From an uncultured Bacteroidota bacterium (GTDB taxonomy: Bacteria > Bacteroidota > Bacteroidia > Bacteroidales > VadinHA17): a DNA stretch of 45,839 bases. Made by a program: the position numbers and the translations under genes. Positions 24,494 to 33,314 of the stretch are shown piece after piece (the stretch's first letter is position 1; the number at the start of each line of letters is the position of its first letter). The notes below the pieces were generated by a model. That model ran no database searches. It saw only the letters and a list, made by a program, of their open reading frames with translations, and had not been told where the DNA came from. The DNA is taken from positions 1 to 45,839 of the forward strand of contig CALMJY010000236.1 of NCBI GenBank assembly GCA_937864815.1. The letters are read 5' to 3'.

Positions 24494-25462
24494 TTATTCT
24501 CCAACGGAGATGTTTCTTGTAACTTTCACACCATCCTTATTGTACTCATAAAATCCTCTTCCGGTGCGCCTCCCAAGCTGATTAGCCCTTACAAGCTTTT
24601 TAAGCAAAGGTGACGACTTATACTTCAGGTCACCAAATTCATCATAAAGATTTTCGCACCATCTCAGAATTTTATCAAGTCCTATTTTGTCTGCCATTTC
24701 AAATGGTCCGAGCGGAAGTCCGAAACCAACTCTCATCGTAAGATCAATATCTTCCATAGATCCCACACCTTCCATCAGTATATCGCATGCCTCATTAATA
24801 AACGGAACAAAAAGGCGTGTACTGATAATACCCGGAGATTCTTTAACAGGGATCACTCTTTTCCCAATAAGGTTGGCAAACTTAATTGTATTTTCATAAG
24901 CTACCTGAGAAGTATATAATCCTTTCACTATTTCAACAACCCGGGCATCAGCCTCAGGTGTAAGGAAATGAAAACTAACGCAACGGTCCTTATGCTCAAG
25001 ATCAGCGGTCAGCTCGGTTATGACCTGTGTTGATGAATTTGTTGCGATTATTGTACTCGGGCTAACATGACGCTCTATATTTTTAAGTATTTCCGACCTG
25101 ATATTATGGCTATGTTCACGTGATGATGATTTAACAGCTTCAATAACAATATCACAATCCTTGAAATTCCTGTATTCTGTTGTCCCTTTTATTCTGGATA
25201 GTATGCCCAGTTTTTCGGAATTTGTCATACCCCATCTTTCTATCATCCTGTCAAGTTCCTTTGCAAGTTCAGTATATGCCTGGTCAATCTTCTGCTGGCT
25301 CACTTCAAGGAATATCACATCAAGACCTTTAGAGCTAACCATCCGTGCGATGTTTTGTCCCACAGTCCCTGCACCGACAATTCCAACCTTCGAGAACAAA
25401 GTTTTTGGTCGGGTATCTTTCGATAATCCGTAGTCCTCAAGTTTTTCTGTATTATCTGCCAT
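24494..25462 (-). CDS. 3-hydroxyacyl-CoA (3-hydroxybutyryl-CoA) dehydrogenase, atypical active site
   Basis: A 322-residue protein with a 22-residue N-terminal extension, NAD-binding VGIVGAGTVG (26-35), VIEAV (106-110) and the C-terminal helical domain (DLTMRVGFGLPLGPFEMAD, and RRTGRGFYEY). In the catalytic region the His of the family's HFxNP motif is kept (His165 in FHFLTP) and Glu177 matches the catalytic acid, but the Asn normally in the PGFxxNR segment is Thr215 (PGIISTR), and the Asn of HFFNP is also Thr. It lies between pta and ackA in the acid-forming operon, which suggests acetoacetyl-CoA/3-hydroxybutyryl-CoA interconversion on the way to butyrate. The substitutions mean activity or substrate may differ. 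Confidence 0.85.
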   Translation of the reverse strand: MADNTEKLEDYGLSKDTRPKTLFSKVGIVGAGTVGQNIARMVSSKGLDVIFLEVSQQKIDQAYTELAKELDRMIERWGMTNSEKLGILSRIKGTTEYRNFKDCDIVIEAVKSSSREHSHNIRSEILKNIERHVSPSTIIATNSSTQVITELTADLEHKDRCVSFHFLTPEADARVVEIVKGLYTSQVAYENTIKFANLIGKRVIPVKESPGIISTRLFVPFINEACDILMEGVGSMEDIDLTMRVGFGLPLGPFEMADKIGLDKILRWCENLYDEFGDLKYKSSPLLKKLVRANQLGRRTGRGFYEYNKDGVKVTRNISVGE

Positions 25463-25510
25463 ATAATTATATATTTCTGCTATAAATGATTCAGAGTTAA
25501 AACGAAATAG

Positions 25511-26518
25511 TTATTTTTTTCTTCCTGCTGCCTGATTTGCTGTAATTGCTATCATGCTTACAATATCACTTACAGAACAGCCTCTTGAAAGATCGTTTAT
25601 CGGAGCTGCCATTCCCTGAAGTACGGGTCCTATCGCCTCTGCTCCTGCAAGCCTTTGCACAAGTTTATAGGCAATATTTCCTGAGTTCAGATCGGGGAAT
25701 ATAAGGACATTAGCCTTGCCTGCTATAGGACTACCCGGAGCTTTGCTTTTTCCAATCGATTCAATAAGCGCTGCATCGGCCTGCAGTTCACCATCAATTT
25801 GCAGATCGGGTGCCATTTCTTTCGCAATCCTTGTTGCATTTACAACCATATCAACCATTGGATGCTTTGCACTCCCTTTAGTGGAGAAACTGAGCATGGC
25901 GATCCTGGGTTCAAAACCACATATTGCCCTGGCAGTATTTGCTGAAGCAACAGCTATTTCTGCCAGTTCATTTTCAGTCGGATCAGGATGAACAGCACCA
26001 TCAGCGAAGATAATAACACCATTCTCACCGAATTTTTTATCCGGATGTATCATTATGAAAGCACCTGATACTACTGAAATGCCAGGAGCTGTCTTAACAT
26101 AATGGAATGCCGGCCTGAGAACATCACCTGTTGAATGATCTGCACCTGAGACTTCTCCGTCAGCGTCACCATTCTTTATCATAAGGACACCAAGATAAAG
26201 AGGATCTTCAATAAGTTTTGATGCTTCTTCCCTTGTTAATCCTTTGCTTTTTCTAAGATCCACCATCATATCAATGTAGTGTTCCTTTTTATCATGCGAT
26301 AGCGGGTTAATTATCCTTGCCTTTGATATGTTCCTGAGACCCAGCTTTTCTGAATGGGCTTTGATCTGCTCCGGATCACCAATAAGTATGATTTGTGCCA
26401 GCCCTTCCTGAATTGCAATATCAGCTGCCTTTATATTTCTTTCTTCATATCCTTCCGGAAGTACAATTCTTTGATTGTATTTCTTGGCATTTTGTTTGAT
26501 GCGATCTAATAATTCCAT
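25511..26518 (-). CDS. pta: Phosphate acetyltransferase
   Basis: A 335-residue single-domain PTA, converting acetyl-CoA and phosphate to acetyl phosphate. IVLPEGYEERNIKAA (18-32), DGEVSGADHSTGDVLRPAFH (119-138) with the Ser/Arg binding residues, and ADGAVHPDPTENELAEIA (172-189) are characteristic; KGSAKHPMVDMVV near 214-226 and GELQADAAL near 244 follow. The short form lacks the N-terminal regulatory domain of enterobacterial Pta. First gene of the operon pta, 3-hydroxyacyl-CoA dehydrogenase, ackA, ptb, ptb, buk. Confidence 0.96.
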   Translation of the reverse strand: MELLDRIKQNAKKYNQRIVLPEGYEERNIKAADIAIQEGLAQIILIGDPEQIKAHSEKLGLRNISKARIINPLSHDKKEHYIDMMVDLRKSKGLTREEASKLIEDPLYLGVLMIKNGDADGEVSGADHSTGDVLRPAFHYVKTAPGISVVSGAFIMIHPDKKFGENGVIIFADGAVHPDPTENELAEIAVASANTARAICGFEPRIAMLSFSTKGSAKHPMVDMVVNATRIAKEMAPDLQIDGELQADAALIESIGKSKAPGSPIAGKANVLIFPDLNSGNIAYKLVQRLAGAEAIGPVLQGMAAPINDLSRGCSVSDIVSMIAITANQAAGRKK

Positions 26519-26646
26519 TGTGTATCAATATATTAATGAGTTTTATATTTTTTTATAAATGTACAAAAAAAAAGTTCTATTAAACAATTTTCAAATACAT
26601 GATTAATATCAGTATTAACAACTATTAAGGTTTTCATTGTATTATA

Positions 26647-26679
26647 TTAAAATCATTTTCCAACACTTAAAATCATTTT
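26647..26679. repeat. Direct repeat in the pta / 2-hydroxyacid dehydrogenase divergent promoter region
   Basis: TTAAAATCATTTT occurs at 26647-26659 and again at 26667-26679, 20 bp apart start to start, in the 189-bp gap between two divergent genes. The spacing is near two helical turns, so a tandem binding site is possible. No regulator is assigned. Confidence 0.35.
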
Positions 26680-26707
26680 TCTAATTTAGCAGCTCATTAA
26701 ACATTTC

Positions 26708-29659
26708 ATGATGGAGAATTTTGAGGCGAAACTGATGGAACTGGCTAAAATCCTTGACGGGGATCTGAAATATGATATAATTACCACAACCATTTACTCA
26801 ACTGATGCTTCTGCCTACAGGGAAAAACCTCTTTCAGTTGCCTGGCCGAAAGGTCCGGAGGATATCAGAAAAATACTTGAATTTGCAAAAGAAAACAGAA
26901 CAGGAGTTACAATAAGAGCAGCAGGTACATCCCTTGCAGGACAGGTAGTCAGTTCCGGGATAATAGTTGACATCTCAAGGTACATGAACAGAATCCTTGA
27001 GATCAATAAAGATGAAAAATGGGTCAGAGCAGAGCCTGGTGTTGTTCTGGACGAACTTAATATCAAACTTAAAGAATACGGGCTGTTCTTCGGGCCTGAA
27101 ACCTCAACCTCTAACAGGTGTAATATAGGAGGCATGGTAGGAAATAATGCATGCGGATCACATTCCCTGGTTTACGGATCCACACGTGATCATACCATTG
27201 AGCTAAAAACCATACTGAGCGATGGTAGTGATGCAGTTTTCCATGCACTGACCAGGGATGAATTTACTGAAAAATGTAAGCTAAACAATCTTGAAGGAGC
27301 TGTATATAAGAATATCAGCAATATTCTTTCTGACAAAATCAATCAGGAGAATATCAGAAAAGAATTTCCGCATCCCGGTATAAAAAGAAGAAATACCGGT
27401 TATGCCCTTGATCTATTAATGGATTCAGATGTTTTTAATTCAGATTCGATTAACAAATTTAATTTCTGCAAATTACTGACTGGTTCAGAAGGTACTCTGG
27501 CTGCAGTCACCGAGATTAAGCTTAATGTTGTCCCACTTCCACCTCCGAATAAAGCACTGGTCTGTGTTCATCTGAAAGAAAGAAATGAAGCATTCAAAGC
27601 GAACCATGTTGCGCTGAAATTCAACCCTCAGGCGGTTGAGATGATGGATTACAAAATTCTCGATCTTACTGAGGATAACCTGAGTCAGAGAAACAACCGT
27701 TTTTTTCTTGAAGGAAAGCCAGGTGCCATTCTGATTGTGGAATTTGCAAGAGAAAAAATGGAGGAGATAGATTTTACTACAGCTTCTCTCATCCAGGCAA
27801 TGAAACAAGCAGGATACGGATATTCATATCCAGTCGTAAAAGGAAAAGATATATCAAAGGTATGGGAGTTAAGGAAAGCAGGATTGGGATTGCTCACAAA
27901 TATGAAAGGAGATCCAAAGCCTGTTTCACTTATTGAAGATACTGCAGTTGCTGTTGAAAATCTTCCGGCATATATGGAAGATATTGAGAAAATGCTCGCA
28001 TCACACGGGAAAGATGCGGTTTTTCATGCACATATTGGAACAGGAGAGCTTCATCTTCGTCCAATTCTTAATCTGAAGGACAAAGGAGATGTAGCTCTTT
28101 TCAGGACGATTGGCATGGAGACAGCTCTCATAGTAAAGAAGCATAACGGTTCTCTCAGCGGTGAGCACGGTGATGGCAGGCTGAGGGGAGAATTTATTCC
28201 TCTGATGCTTGGAGAACACAATTACAACCTTCTGAAAGAGATCAAAAATACCTGGGATCCTGATTGCATACTGAATCCCGGAAAGATTGTTGATACTCCC
28301 GAGATGAATACCAGTCTCAGGTATATACCGGGAGAACCAGTCAGGGAGATCGAAACGTATTATGATTTTTCATCGAGTGACGGGATAATCAGGGCAGCCG
28401 AAAAGTGTAACGGGTCAGCTGACTGCAGAAAATCTTTGAAAATAGGCGGAACAATGTGCCCTACATTTATGGCAACAGGTGATGAGGATAAAAGCACGAG
28501 AGCAAGAGCCAACATAATACGTGAATTTCTTAACAAAGGAGATGATCCATGGGACCACAAAGAGATCTATGAGATACTTGATCTCTGCATAGGGTGTAAA
28601 GGATGTAAATCGGAGTGCCCTTCCGGGGTAGATATTGCCAAAATAAAATCTGAATTTCTTCAGCACTGGTATGACAGGCACGGAATTCCTTTCAGAACAA
28701 GGTTGATTGCATATATTTCTTCTTTCAACAGGATTGGGTCCCTGGTTCCCGGAATATATAACTTCTTCCTCAGAAACAGGATTTCATCAGATCTTTTTAA
28801 GCGAATAACAGGATTTGCGGGGAAACGATCCATACCATTATTATACAGAACAACCCTGAGAAAATGGTTAAAAAATAACCTTGAAAAACTAAATCCTGAA
28901 AACCCCAAATCGACTGTTTGCCTGTTTGTTGATGAATTCACTAACTACAACGACACAAAAACCGGCATTGCAGCCGTAAAACTGCTTATTGCCTTGAATT
29001 ATAAGGTAATAACGACAAAACATTCACTAAGTGCCAGGACCTTTCTTTCAAAGGGAATGGTAAGAAAGGCAAAAACGATTGTAAGGTATAACATTGAAAA
29101 ACTACAGGATATTGTATCCGAAGAGGTTCCTTTGATTGGCATCGAACCCTCAGCTATTCTTGGATTCAGAGATGAATACCCTGAACTGGCAGGATCAGAT
29201 TTGATTTCTGTTTCACGAAAGATTGCTGCAAATAGCTATCTGATAGATGAGTTTCTTGCAAAAGAGTACATGAACGGCAGAATAGACAGATCACTTTTTA
29301 CTGACGAACCGAAGGAAATACTTCTCCATGGCCACTGTCAGCAAAAAGCAATAACATCTACATCATCAACAATAGAAATGCTCTCGGTTCCTGTTAATTA
29401 TAAAGTAAAAGAGATCGCATCAGGATGTTGCGGCATGGCAGGATCATTCGGCTATGAAAAAGAGCATTACGATCTTTCGAATCAGATAGGCGAGATGATT
29501 TTATTCCCGGAAGTTCGCAACTCAAAAGCTTCATCAATTATAGCTGCACCCGGAACCAGTTGCAGACATCATATTAAAGATGGTACCGGAAGAAAATCCC
29601 TCCATCCTGCAGTTGTGTTGTTTGAAGCGTTAAAAGAAGGTGTAAGGCTAAAGGTTTAA
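26708..29659 (+). CDS. Fused FAD-linked 2-hydroxyacid dehydrogenase with Fe-S domain (GlcD-GlcF/YdiJ-like)
   Basis: A 983-residue fusion. The N-terminal part (about 40-270) is a FAD-binding-4 domain with RAAGTSLAGQVVSSGIIVDIS (70-90, key Gly-Thr-Ser-Gly residues) and NACGSHS; the middle (about 280-540) is the FAD-oxidase C domain ending HGDGRLRGEF...DPDCILNPGKIVD. Then an Fe-S region with Cys567, Cys573, Cys584 and a second cluster Cys627, 630, 633, 637, and two C-terminal CCG domains (HGHCQQK and SGCCGMAGSFGYEKEHY). E. coli YdiJ, a D-2-hydroxyglutarate dehydrogenase, and D-lactate dehydrogenases of the GlcD/GlcF type have this layout. D-lactate or D-2-hydroxyglutarate are the likely substrates. 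The divergent partner is the acid-forming operon. Confidence 0.9.
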   Translation: MMENFEAKLMELAKILDGDLKYDIITTTIYSTDASAYREKPLSVAWPKGPEDIRKILEFAKENRTGVTIRAAGTSLAGQVVSSGIIVDISRYMNRILEINKDEKWVRAEPGVVLDELNIKLKEYGLFFGPETSTSNRCNIGGMVGNNACGSHSLVYGSTRDHTIELKTILSDGSDAVFHALTRDEFTEKCKLNNLEGAVYKNISNILSDKINQENIRKEFPHPGIKRRNTGYALDLLMDSDVFNSDSINKFNFCKLLTGSEGTLAAVTEIKLNVVPLPPPNKALVCVHLKERNEAFKANHVALKFNPQAVEMMDYKILDLTEDNLSQRNNRFFLEGKPGAILIVEFAREKMEEIDFTTASLIQAMKQAGYGYSYPVVKGKDISKVWELRKAGLGLLTNMKGDPKPVSLIEDTAVAVENLPAYMEDIEKMLASHGKDAVFHAHIGTGELHLRPILNLKDKGDVALFRTIGMETALIVKKHNGSLSGEHGDGRLRGEFIPLMLGEHNYNLLKEIKNTWDPDCILNPGKIVDTPEMNTSLRYIPGEPVREIETYYDFSSSDGIIRAAEKCNGSADCRKSLKIGGTMCPTFMATGDEDKSTRARANIIREFLNKGDDPWDHKEIYEILDLCIGCKGCKSECPSGVDIAKIKSEFLQHWYDRHGIPFRTRLIAYISSFNRIGSLVPGIYNFFLRNRISSDLFKRITGFAGKRSIPLLYRTTLRKWLKNNLEKLNPENPKSTVCLFVDEFTNYNDTKTGIAAVKLLIALNYKVITTKHSLSARTFLSKGMVRKAKTIVRYNIEKLQDIVSEEVPLIGIEPSAILGFRDEYPELAGSDLISVSRKIAANSYLIDEFLAKEYMNGRIDRSLFTDEPKEILLHGHCQQKAITSTSSTIEMLSVPVNYKVKEIASGCCGMAGSFGYEKEHYDLSNQIGEMILFPEVRNSKASSIIAAPGTSCRHHIKDGTGRKSLHPAVVLFEALKEGVRLKV

Positions 29660-29679
29660 GGCCTAATGAAGTAAAGTAA

Positions 29680-30450
29680 TTAGGGGACTAATTCAAATTT
29701 GTCAGCATCATTCAAAACAGGAAATTTTTTTCTGAACTCATTAAGTTCATCCATTGAGATCTCTGCTGTTATGCACTGTTCGAGTCCGGGATCTGACATA
29801 GTGATTATTTCTCCCTTCGGACCAATAATACCTGAATCTCCTGAATAGGTGATTCCGTTTCCATCGGTTCCTATCCTGTTTGATCCTGCTACAAAGCACT
29901 GATTCTCAATAGCTCTGGCTCTAAGTAAAATATTCCAGACATCTCTTCTGGCAGTTGGCCAATTTGCAGAATAAATCATCAGATCGGAGTCATTTCTGTT
30001 TCTGCTCCACACCGGAAACCTGAGATCATAGCATATATAAGGACTAATCCTGAAGCCTTTATAGTTAAAAACCATCCTGGAGTTTCCGCTGGTAAAATAC
30101 TTATCCTCCTCTCCCATTGTAAAAGTATGTCTCTTGTCATATGAATGGAATTCACCGTCAGGACCAGTAAAAATCCACCTGTTAAATACAGATTGTCCCT
30201 CCTTTACAATATAAGTGCCACAAATTGCTAATTTACATGTTCTGCTCAGAGCAGACATCCACTTAAAGGTTTCTCCATCAGGCGGTTCTGAATGAGCGTT
30301 CACATTCATGGTAAAACCTGTATTAAACATCTCCGGAAGGACTACGATCTCAGTTTTACCCGCAAGGGGTAAAATAAATCTTTCCAGATTATTAAGATTC
30401 TGTGATTTATTCTCCCAGATAATGTCCTGTTGTAATACTGATAATTTCAT
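29680..30450 (-). CDS. Carbon-nitrogen hydrolase, omega-amidase (YafV-like)
   Basis: About 256 residues from the ATG at 30450; an earlier start at 30498 would add 16 residues of poor quality that run into the upstream terminator. The nitrilase triad is visible: Glu40 (LPEMFNTGF), Lys106 (YDKRHTF) and Cys140 (PYICYDLRFPVW). The EMFNTGFTM and SANWP segments match the YafV/Nit2 omega-amidase subgroup, which hydrolyses alpha-ketoglutaramate or ketosuccinamate as metabolite repair. It ends 20 bp from the converging 2-hydroxyacid dehydrogenase, and both could relate to 2-oxoglutarate by-products, though that is inference. Confidence 0.9.
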   Translation of the reverse strand: MKLSVLQQDIIWENKSQNLNNLERFILPLAGKTEIVVLPEMFNTGFTMNVNAHSEPPDGETFKWMSALSRTCKLAICGTYIVKEGQSVFNRWIFTGPDGEFHSYDKRHTFTMGEEDKYFTSGNSRMVFNYKGFRISPYICYDLRFPVWSRNRNDSDLMIYSANWPTARRDVWNILLRARAIENQCFVAGSNRIGTDGNGITYSGDSGIIGPKGEIITMSDPGLEQCITAEISMDELNEFRKKFPVLNDADKFELVP

Positions 30451-30483
30451 TTTACATATTTTGTAACAGGATGGAACAGCTAA

Positions 30484-30514
30484 TAAAAGCAGGGACATGC
30501 AAATGCATGTCCCT
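30484..30514 (-). terminator. Terminator of the membrane-anchored hypothetical gene
   Basis: Near-perfect hairpin with 11-bp arms AGGGACATGCA/TGCATGTCCCT (30491-30501 and 30504-30514), then on the minus strand a short T-rich stretch (plus strand AAAA at 30485-30488). It is 28 bp past the stop of the gene ending at 30543. Its GGGACAT/ATGTCCC arms are also found in the terminator at 34891-34918. Confidence 0.75.
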
Positions 30515-30542
30515 TAAAAATTCATATCTAAACAAAGAATAG

Positions 30543-31697
30543 TTATTTCTTATTCACTGACTCATAATAATCAGAGAATATGCCATTAATGAGTGGTCTG
30601 TAATACAACCAGAAGAACCTTCGCAAATCTTCAGGTTTATCAGAATAAAGGATTCCTTTCAGTTTATGAACTCCCTTGAACCTTGATGTCCAAACAGGAA
30701 TATCTGTGTGAGCAAAATCGCCTGAAAAATAGTATATACGCTGTGTGGCTTTATCCTGGACAACTGCAGGAAACTCATTGGAAATATAGTTATTAAGAAG
30801 AAGAGTATCACCCTGAGGGGTAGTCTCCAGCTTGAATTTTGATATGACATTATTTTCCAGGGGATCAATAATATCGAACCACTGGTCGAATGCTACAGAG
30901 CCAGCTACGTTATATTTCTGGGAATTTGCCTCGTCAGTAATAATGGAAGGCATAGAATTTTTAAGATGCAGACCTTCTTCGAGCACGAGAATTTCTTTCT
31001 CTTTAAGAATCACAACACCTGATTTGGTGAAATTCCAGGGTTGTTTATACTGCTTCCTGTACATAGCAGTCATCCATATCGGAAAATCCTCTTTGGTAGT
31101 ATCAAGAGATGCAAAGTATCTTCCGGTCCATCCGGAAAAGGTTATTCCAAGTTTTTCCTGAGTACGTACTGATTCGAACTGAGCTGTAGGGTAATCAAAA
31201 GAGTTATACTCCATTATTATAAGCTTGTTCCTGTCTTTCATTTCCTTTATAAGGAGGAAATCATTATTATTAAGCCCTCCATAAAGTTTCCTGGATTTCC
31301 TGCTTTTATTTATGCCTTTGTACCAGTCATTAAAGAAAACGCCATATGTATCAGCAAAATAGACAGCATCATTTTTTTCAGCAAGAGAAATAAGTTCAGT
31401 AAGTCGATAATCGTTTCTCCCCCATTGTTTCTCCCTTAATGGCCGTATCGGATAGAATCCGTAGTAGTCTTTTTTATAGGAATAACCTCGTTTATTCTCC
31501 TTTTTTACAAATCTTTCATTCGTCAGTATCCAGTTGAATGACTTATGCTTTTCACGTTCCAGGACGGGCACTGTTTTATCAACCAGAATGATATCCATTG
31601 GCTTTTTTGCCTGGAAAGTCCAGCGGATCAGATTTATTAGTGGCAGAAACAGAATTGCTGCCAGGATGATAATTACAATAAGCAGAGATTTTTTCAT
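30543..31697 (-). CDS. Membrane-anchored protein of unknown function
   Basis: A 384-residue protein I do not recognise. Residues 5-26 form one hydrophobic N-terminal helix with a Lys-Lys start and no lipobox, so the rest is likely periplasmic and tethered to the inner membrane. The body has alternating alpha/beta-like segments (IILVDKTVPVL, NDAVYFADTYGVFF, NKLIIMEYNSFDYPT, YYFSGDFAHTD) that recall a Rossmann or class-I-amidotransferase-like fold, but no catalytic motif is clear. It is rich in Lys, Tyr, Trp and Phe. Single gene with its own terminator; the neighbours (omega-amidase, rarA) give no clue to its job. Confidence 0.7.
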   Translation of the reverse strand: MKKSLLIVIIILAAILFLPLINLIRWTFQAKKPMDIILVDKTVPVLEREKHKSFNWILTNERFVKKENKRGYSYKKDYYGFYPIRPLREKQWGRNDYRLTELISLAEKNDAVYFADTYGVFFNDWYKGINKSRKSRKLYGGLNNNDFLLIKEMKDRNKLIIMEYNSFDYPTAQFESVRTQEKLGITFSGWTGRYFASLDTTKEDFPIWMTAMYRKQYKQPWNFTKSGVVILKEKEILVLEEGLHLKNSMPSIITDEANSQKYNVAGSVAFDQWFDIIDPLENNVISKFKLETTPQGDTLLLNNYISNEFPAVVQDKATQRIYYFSGDFAHTDIPVWTSRFKGVHKLKGILYSDKPEDLRRFFWLYYRPLINGIFSDYYESVNKK

Positions 31698-32000
31698 AAC
31701 TGAATATATCTGAATGTATTCAAAAGAATAACTGTAATAAAATGATTACAACCAATCTTTAAAAATCAATTGTTAAATGTATTAATTTATTTTTTTTAAT
31801 TAAAATAATTTTGAGGCAATTTACTAAAAATAATTGAACAACAATACACTCTTACCAACCAAGGACTAAAACCATGTTCAATTAGTTGCTTCATAAACTG
31901 TTTGACTTCAACAAGATTTGAACATATATTACAGGTATGTTTAAAACAGGGTATTGAGGAGGATTGTTTTTATTACTTTTGCGTATACTTTTTAATTATA
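31698..32000. other. 303-bp gap before rarA
   Basis: No ORF with support. It holds a pair of 10-bp inverted repeats, TAATTGAACA (31831-31840) and TGTTCAATTA (31875-31884), with a 34-nt spacer, and the rarA promoter near its right end. The left half is AT-rich and shows nothing else. Confidence 0.5.
31953..31981 (+). promoter_or_regulatory. Possible promoter of rarA
   Basis: TACTTTTG at 31974-31981 fits TAnnTTTG; ATTG at 31953-31956 is a weak -33 box at 17 bp, shorter than usual. Transcription from here would begin after the alternative start at 31902, supporting the ATG at 32001. Confidence 0.4.
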
Positions 32001-33296
32001 ATGGTAAATCAACCACTTGCTGAAAGGTTAAGGCCTAAGGAGCTTGCAGAATTCTGCGGCCAGGATCATCTTGTTGGCAAGAATGCCGTCTTAAGAAAAC
32101 TTATTGAATCAGGTAATATTCCTTCCTTTATATTATGGGGTCCGCCCGGGGTAGGTAAAACAACACTGGCAAATATAATTGCCAATACACTTAAACGGCC
32201 TTTTTTTCATCTAAGTGCTGTACATTCAGGAGTTAAGGATGTCAGGGAGACTATTGAAAAGGCAAAAAAACAGCAATTTTTCAATCAGCCTAATCCTATT
32301 CTTTTTATTGATGAAATCCACAGATTCAACAAATCACAGCAGGATTCACTTCTGAGCGCCGTTGAGCAGGGAATAATAACCCTTATTGGGGCAACTACAG
32401 AAAATCCTTCATTTGAAGTTATATCTCCTCTCCTTTCCAGATGCCAGATTTACATTATGAAATCGCTGGATGAAGCAGAGCTAAAAGGATTGCTTGACAA
32501 AGCACTTCAGAAGGACAGTTATTTGTCAGCTTATAACATAGAAATAAAAGAATATGAGGCACTTATCCGGATTTCAGGAGGAGATGCAAGAAAACTATAT
32601 AACGCACTGGAACTGGTTGTTTCATCAGAGTCCGATGATTCAGCTCCGGAGAAGATAATTATTGATAATAATAAGGTACTTAACCATGTTCAGAAGAACC
32701 TGGCATTATACGATAAAAACGGGGAACAGCATTACGATATAATTTCAGCTTTCATAAAATCACTAAGAGGCAGTGATCCAAATGCAGCAGTTTACTGGCT
32801 CGCAAGAATGGTTGAAGGTGGTGAAGATCCGAAATTTATAGCCCGCCGTATGCTTATACTGGCTGCCGAAGACATTGGACTGGCAAATCCCAATGCTCTC
32901 CTGCTTGCACAGTCATGTTTTGAGGCAATTAATGTTATAGGATGGCCCGAGTCGAGAATCATACTTTCAGAGGCTGCAATATACCTGGCAACTTCTCCAA
33001 AAAGCAATTCTGCCTATATGGCAATTGACAGTGCTATTGAAAAAGTAGGAAGTGAAGGAGATCTGCCGGTGCCACTTCATATTAGAAATGCTCCCACCCG
33101 GCTGATGAAAGATCTCAACTATGGTAAGGACTATAAATATGCCCACAGTTTTGAAGGGAATTTTATCCAGGATAACTTTCTGCCGGATGAGATAAAGGGG
33201 AGTCTGTTTTACGAACCAGGCAATAATCCAAGGGAAGAAGAGATAAGAAAAAAGCTCTCAATAATGTGGAAGGACTTATATAATTATAATAAATAA
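32001..33296 (+). CDS. rarA: Replication-associated recombination protein A (AAA+ ATPase)
   Basis: About 431 residues from the ATG at 32001. The longer reading from 31902 adds 33 residues unlike the family and lies upstream of the promoter. The AAA+ module has Walker A GPPGVGKTT (about 47-55), Walker B LFIDEIHRF (about 97-105) and sensor-1 GATTENPSFEV (about 122-132), followed by a lid and the RarA/MgsA tetramerisation region (GSDPNAAVYWLARMVEGGEDPKFIARRM). The family works at stalled replication forks and strand ends with SSB. It is 18 bp upstream of kdsA and may be cotranscribed with it. Confidence 0.95.
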   Translation: MVNQPLAERLRPKELAEFCGQDHLVGKNAVLRKLIESGNIPSFILWGPPGVGKTTLANIIANTLKRPFFHLSAVHSGVKDVRETIEKAKKQQFFNQPNPILFIDEIHRFNKSQQDSLLSAVEQGIITLIGATTENPSFEVISPLLSRCQIYIMKSLDEAELKGLLDKALQKDSYLSAYNIEIKEYEALIRISGGDARKLYNALELVVSSESDDSAPEKIIIDNNKVLNHVQKNLALYDKNGEQHYDIISAFIKSLRGSDPNAAVYWLARMVEGGEDPKFIARRMLILAAEDIGLANPNALLLAQSCFEAINVIGWPESRIILSEAAIYLATSPKSNSAYMAIDSAIEKVGSEGDLPVPLHIRNAPTRLMKDLNYGKDYKYAHSFEGNFIQDNFLPDEIKGSLFYEPGNNPREEEIRKKLSIMWKDLYNYNK

Positions 33297-33314
33297 TTTA
33301 TAAATTTGTGACTT

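Noticed and set aside
31902-32000. N-terminal extension of RarA
   Set aside because: It begins upstream of the likely promoter and adds Cys/Tyr-rich residues not found in RarA; the ATG at 32001 gives the usual start.
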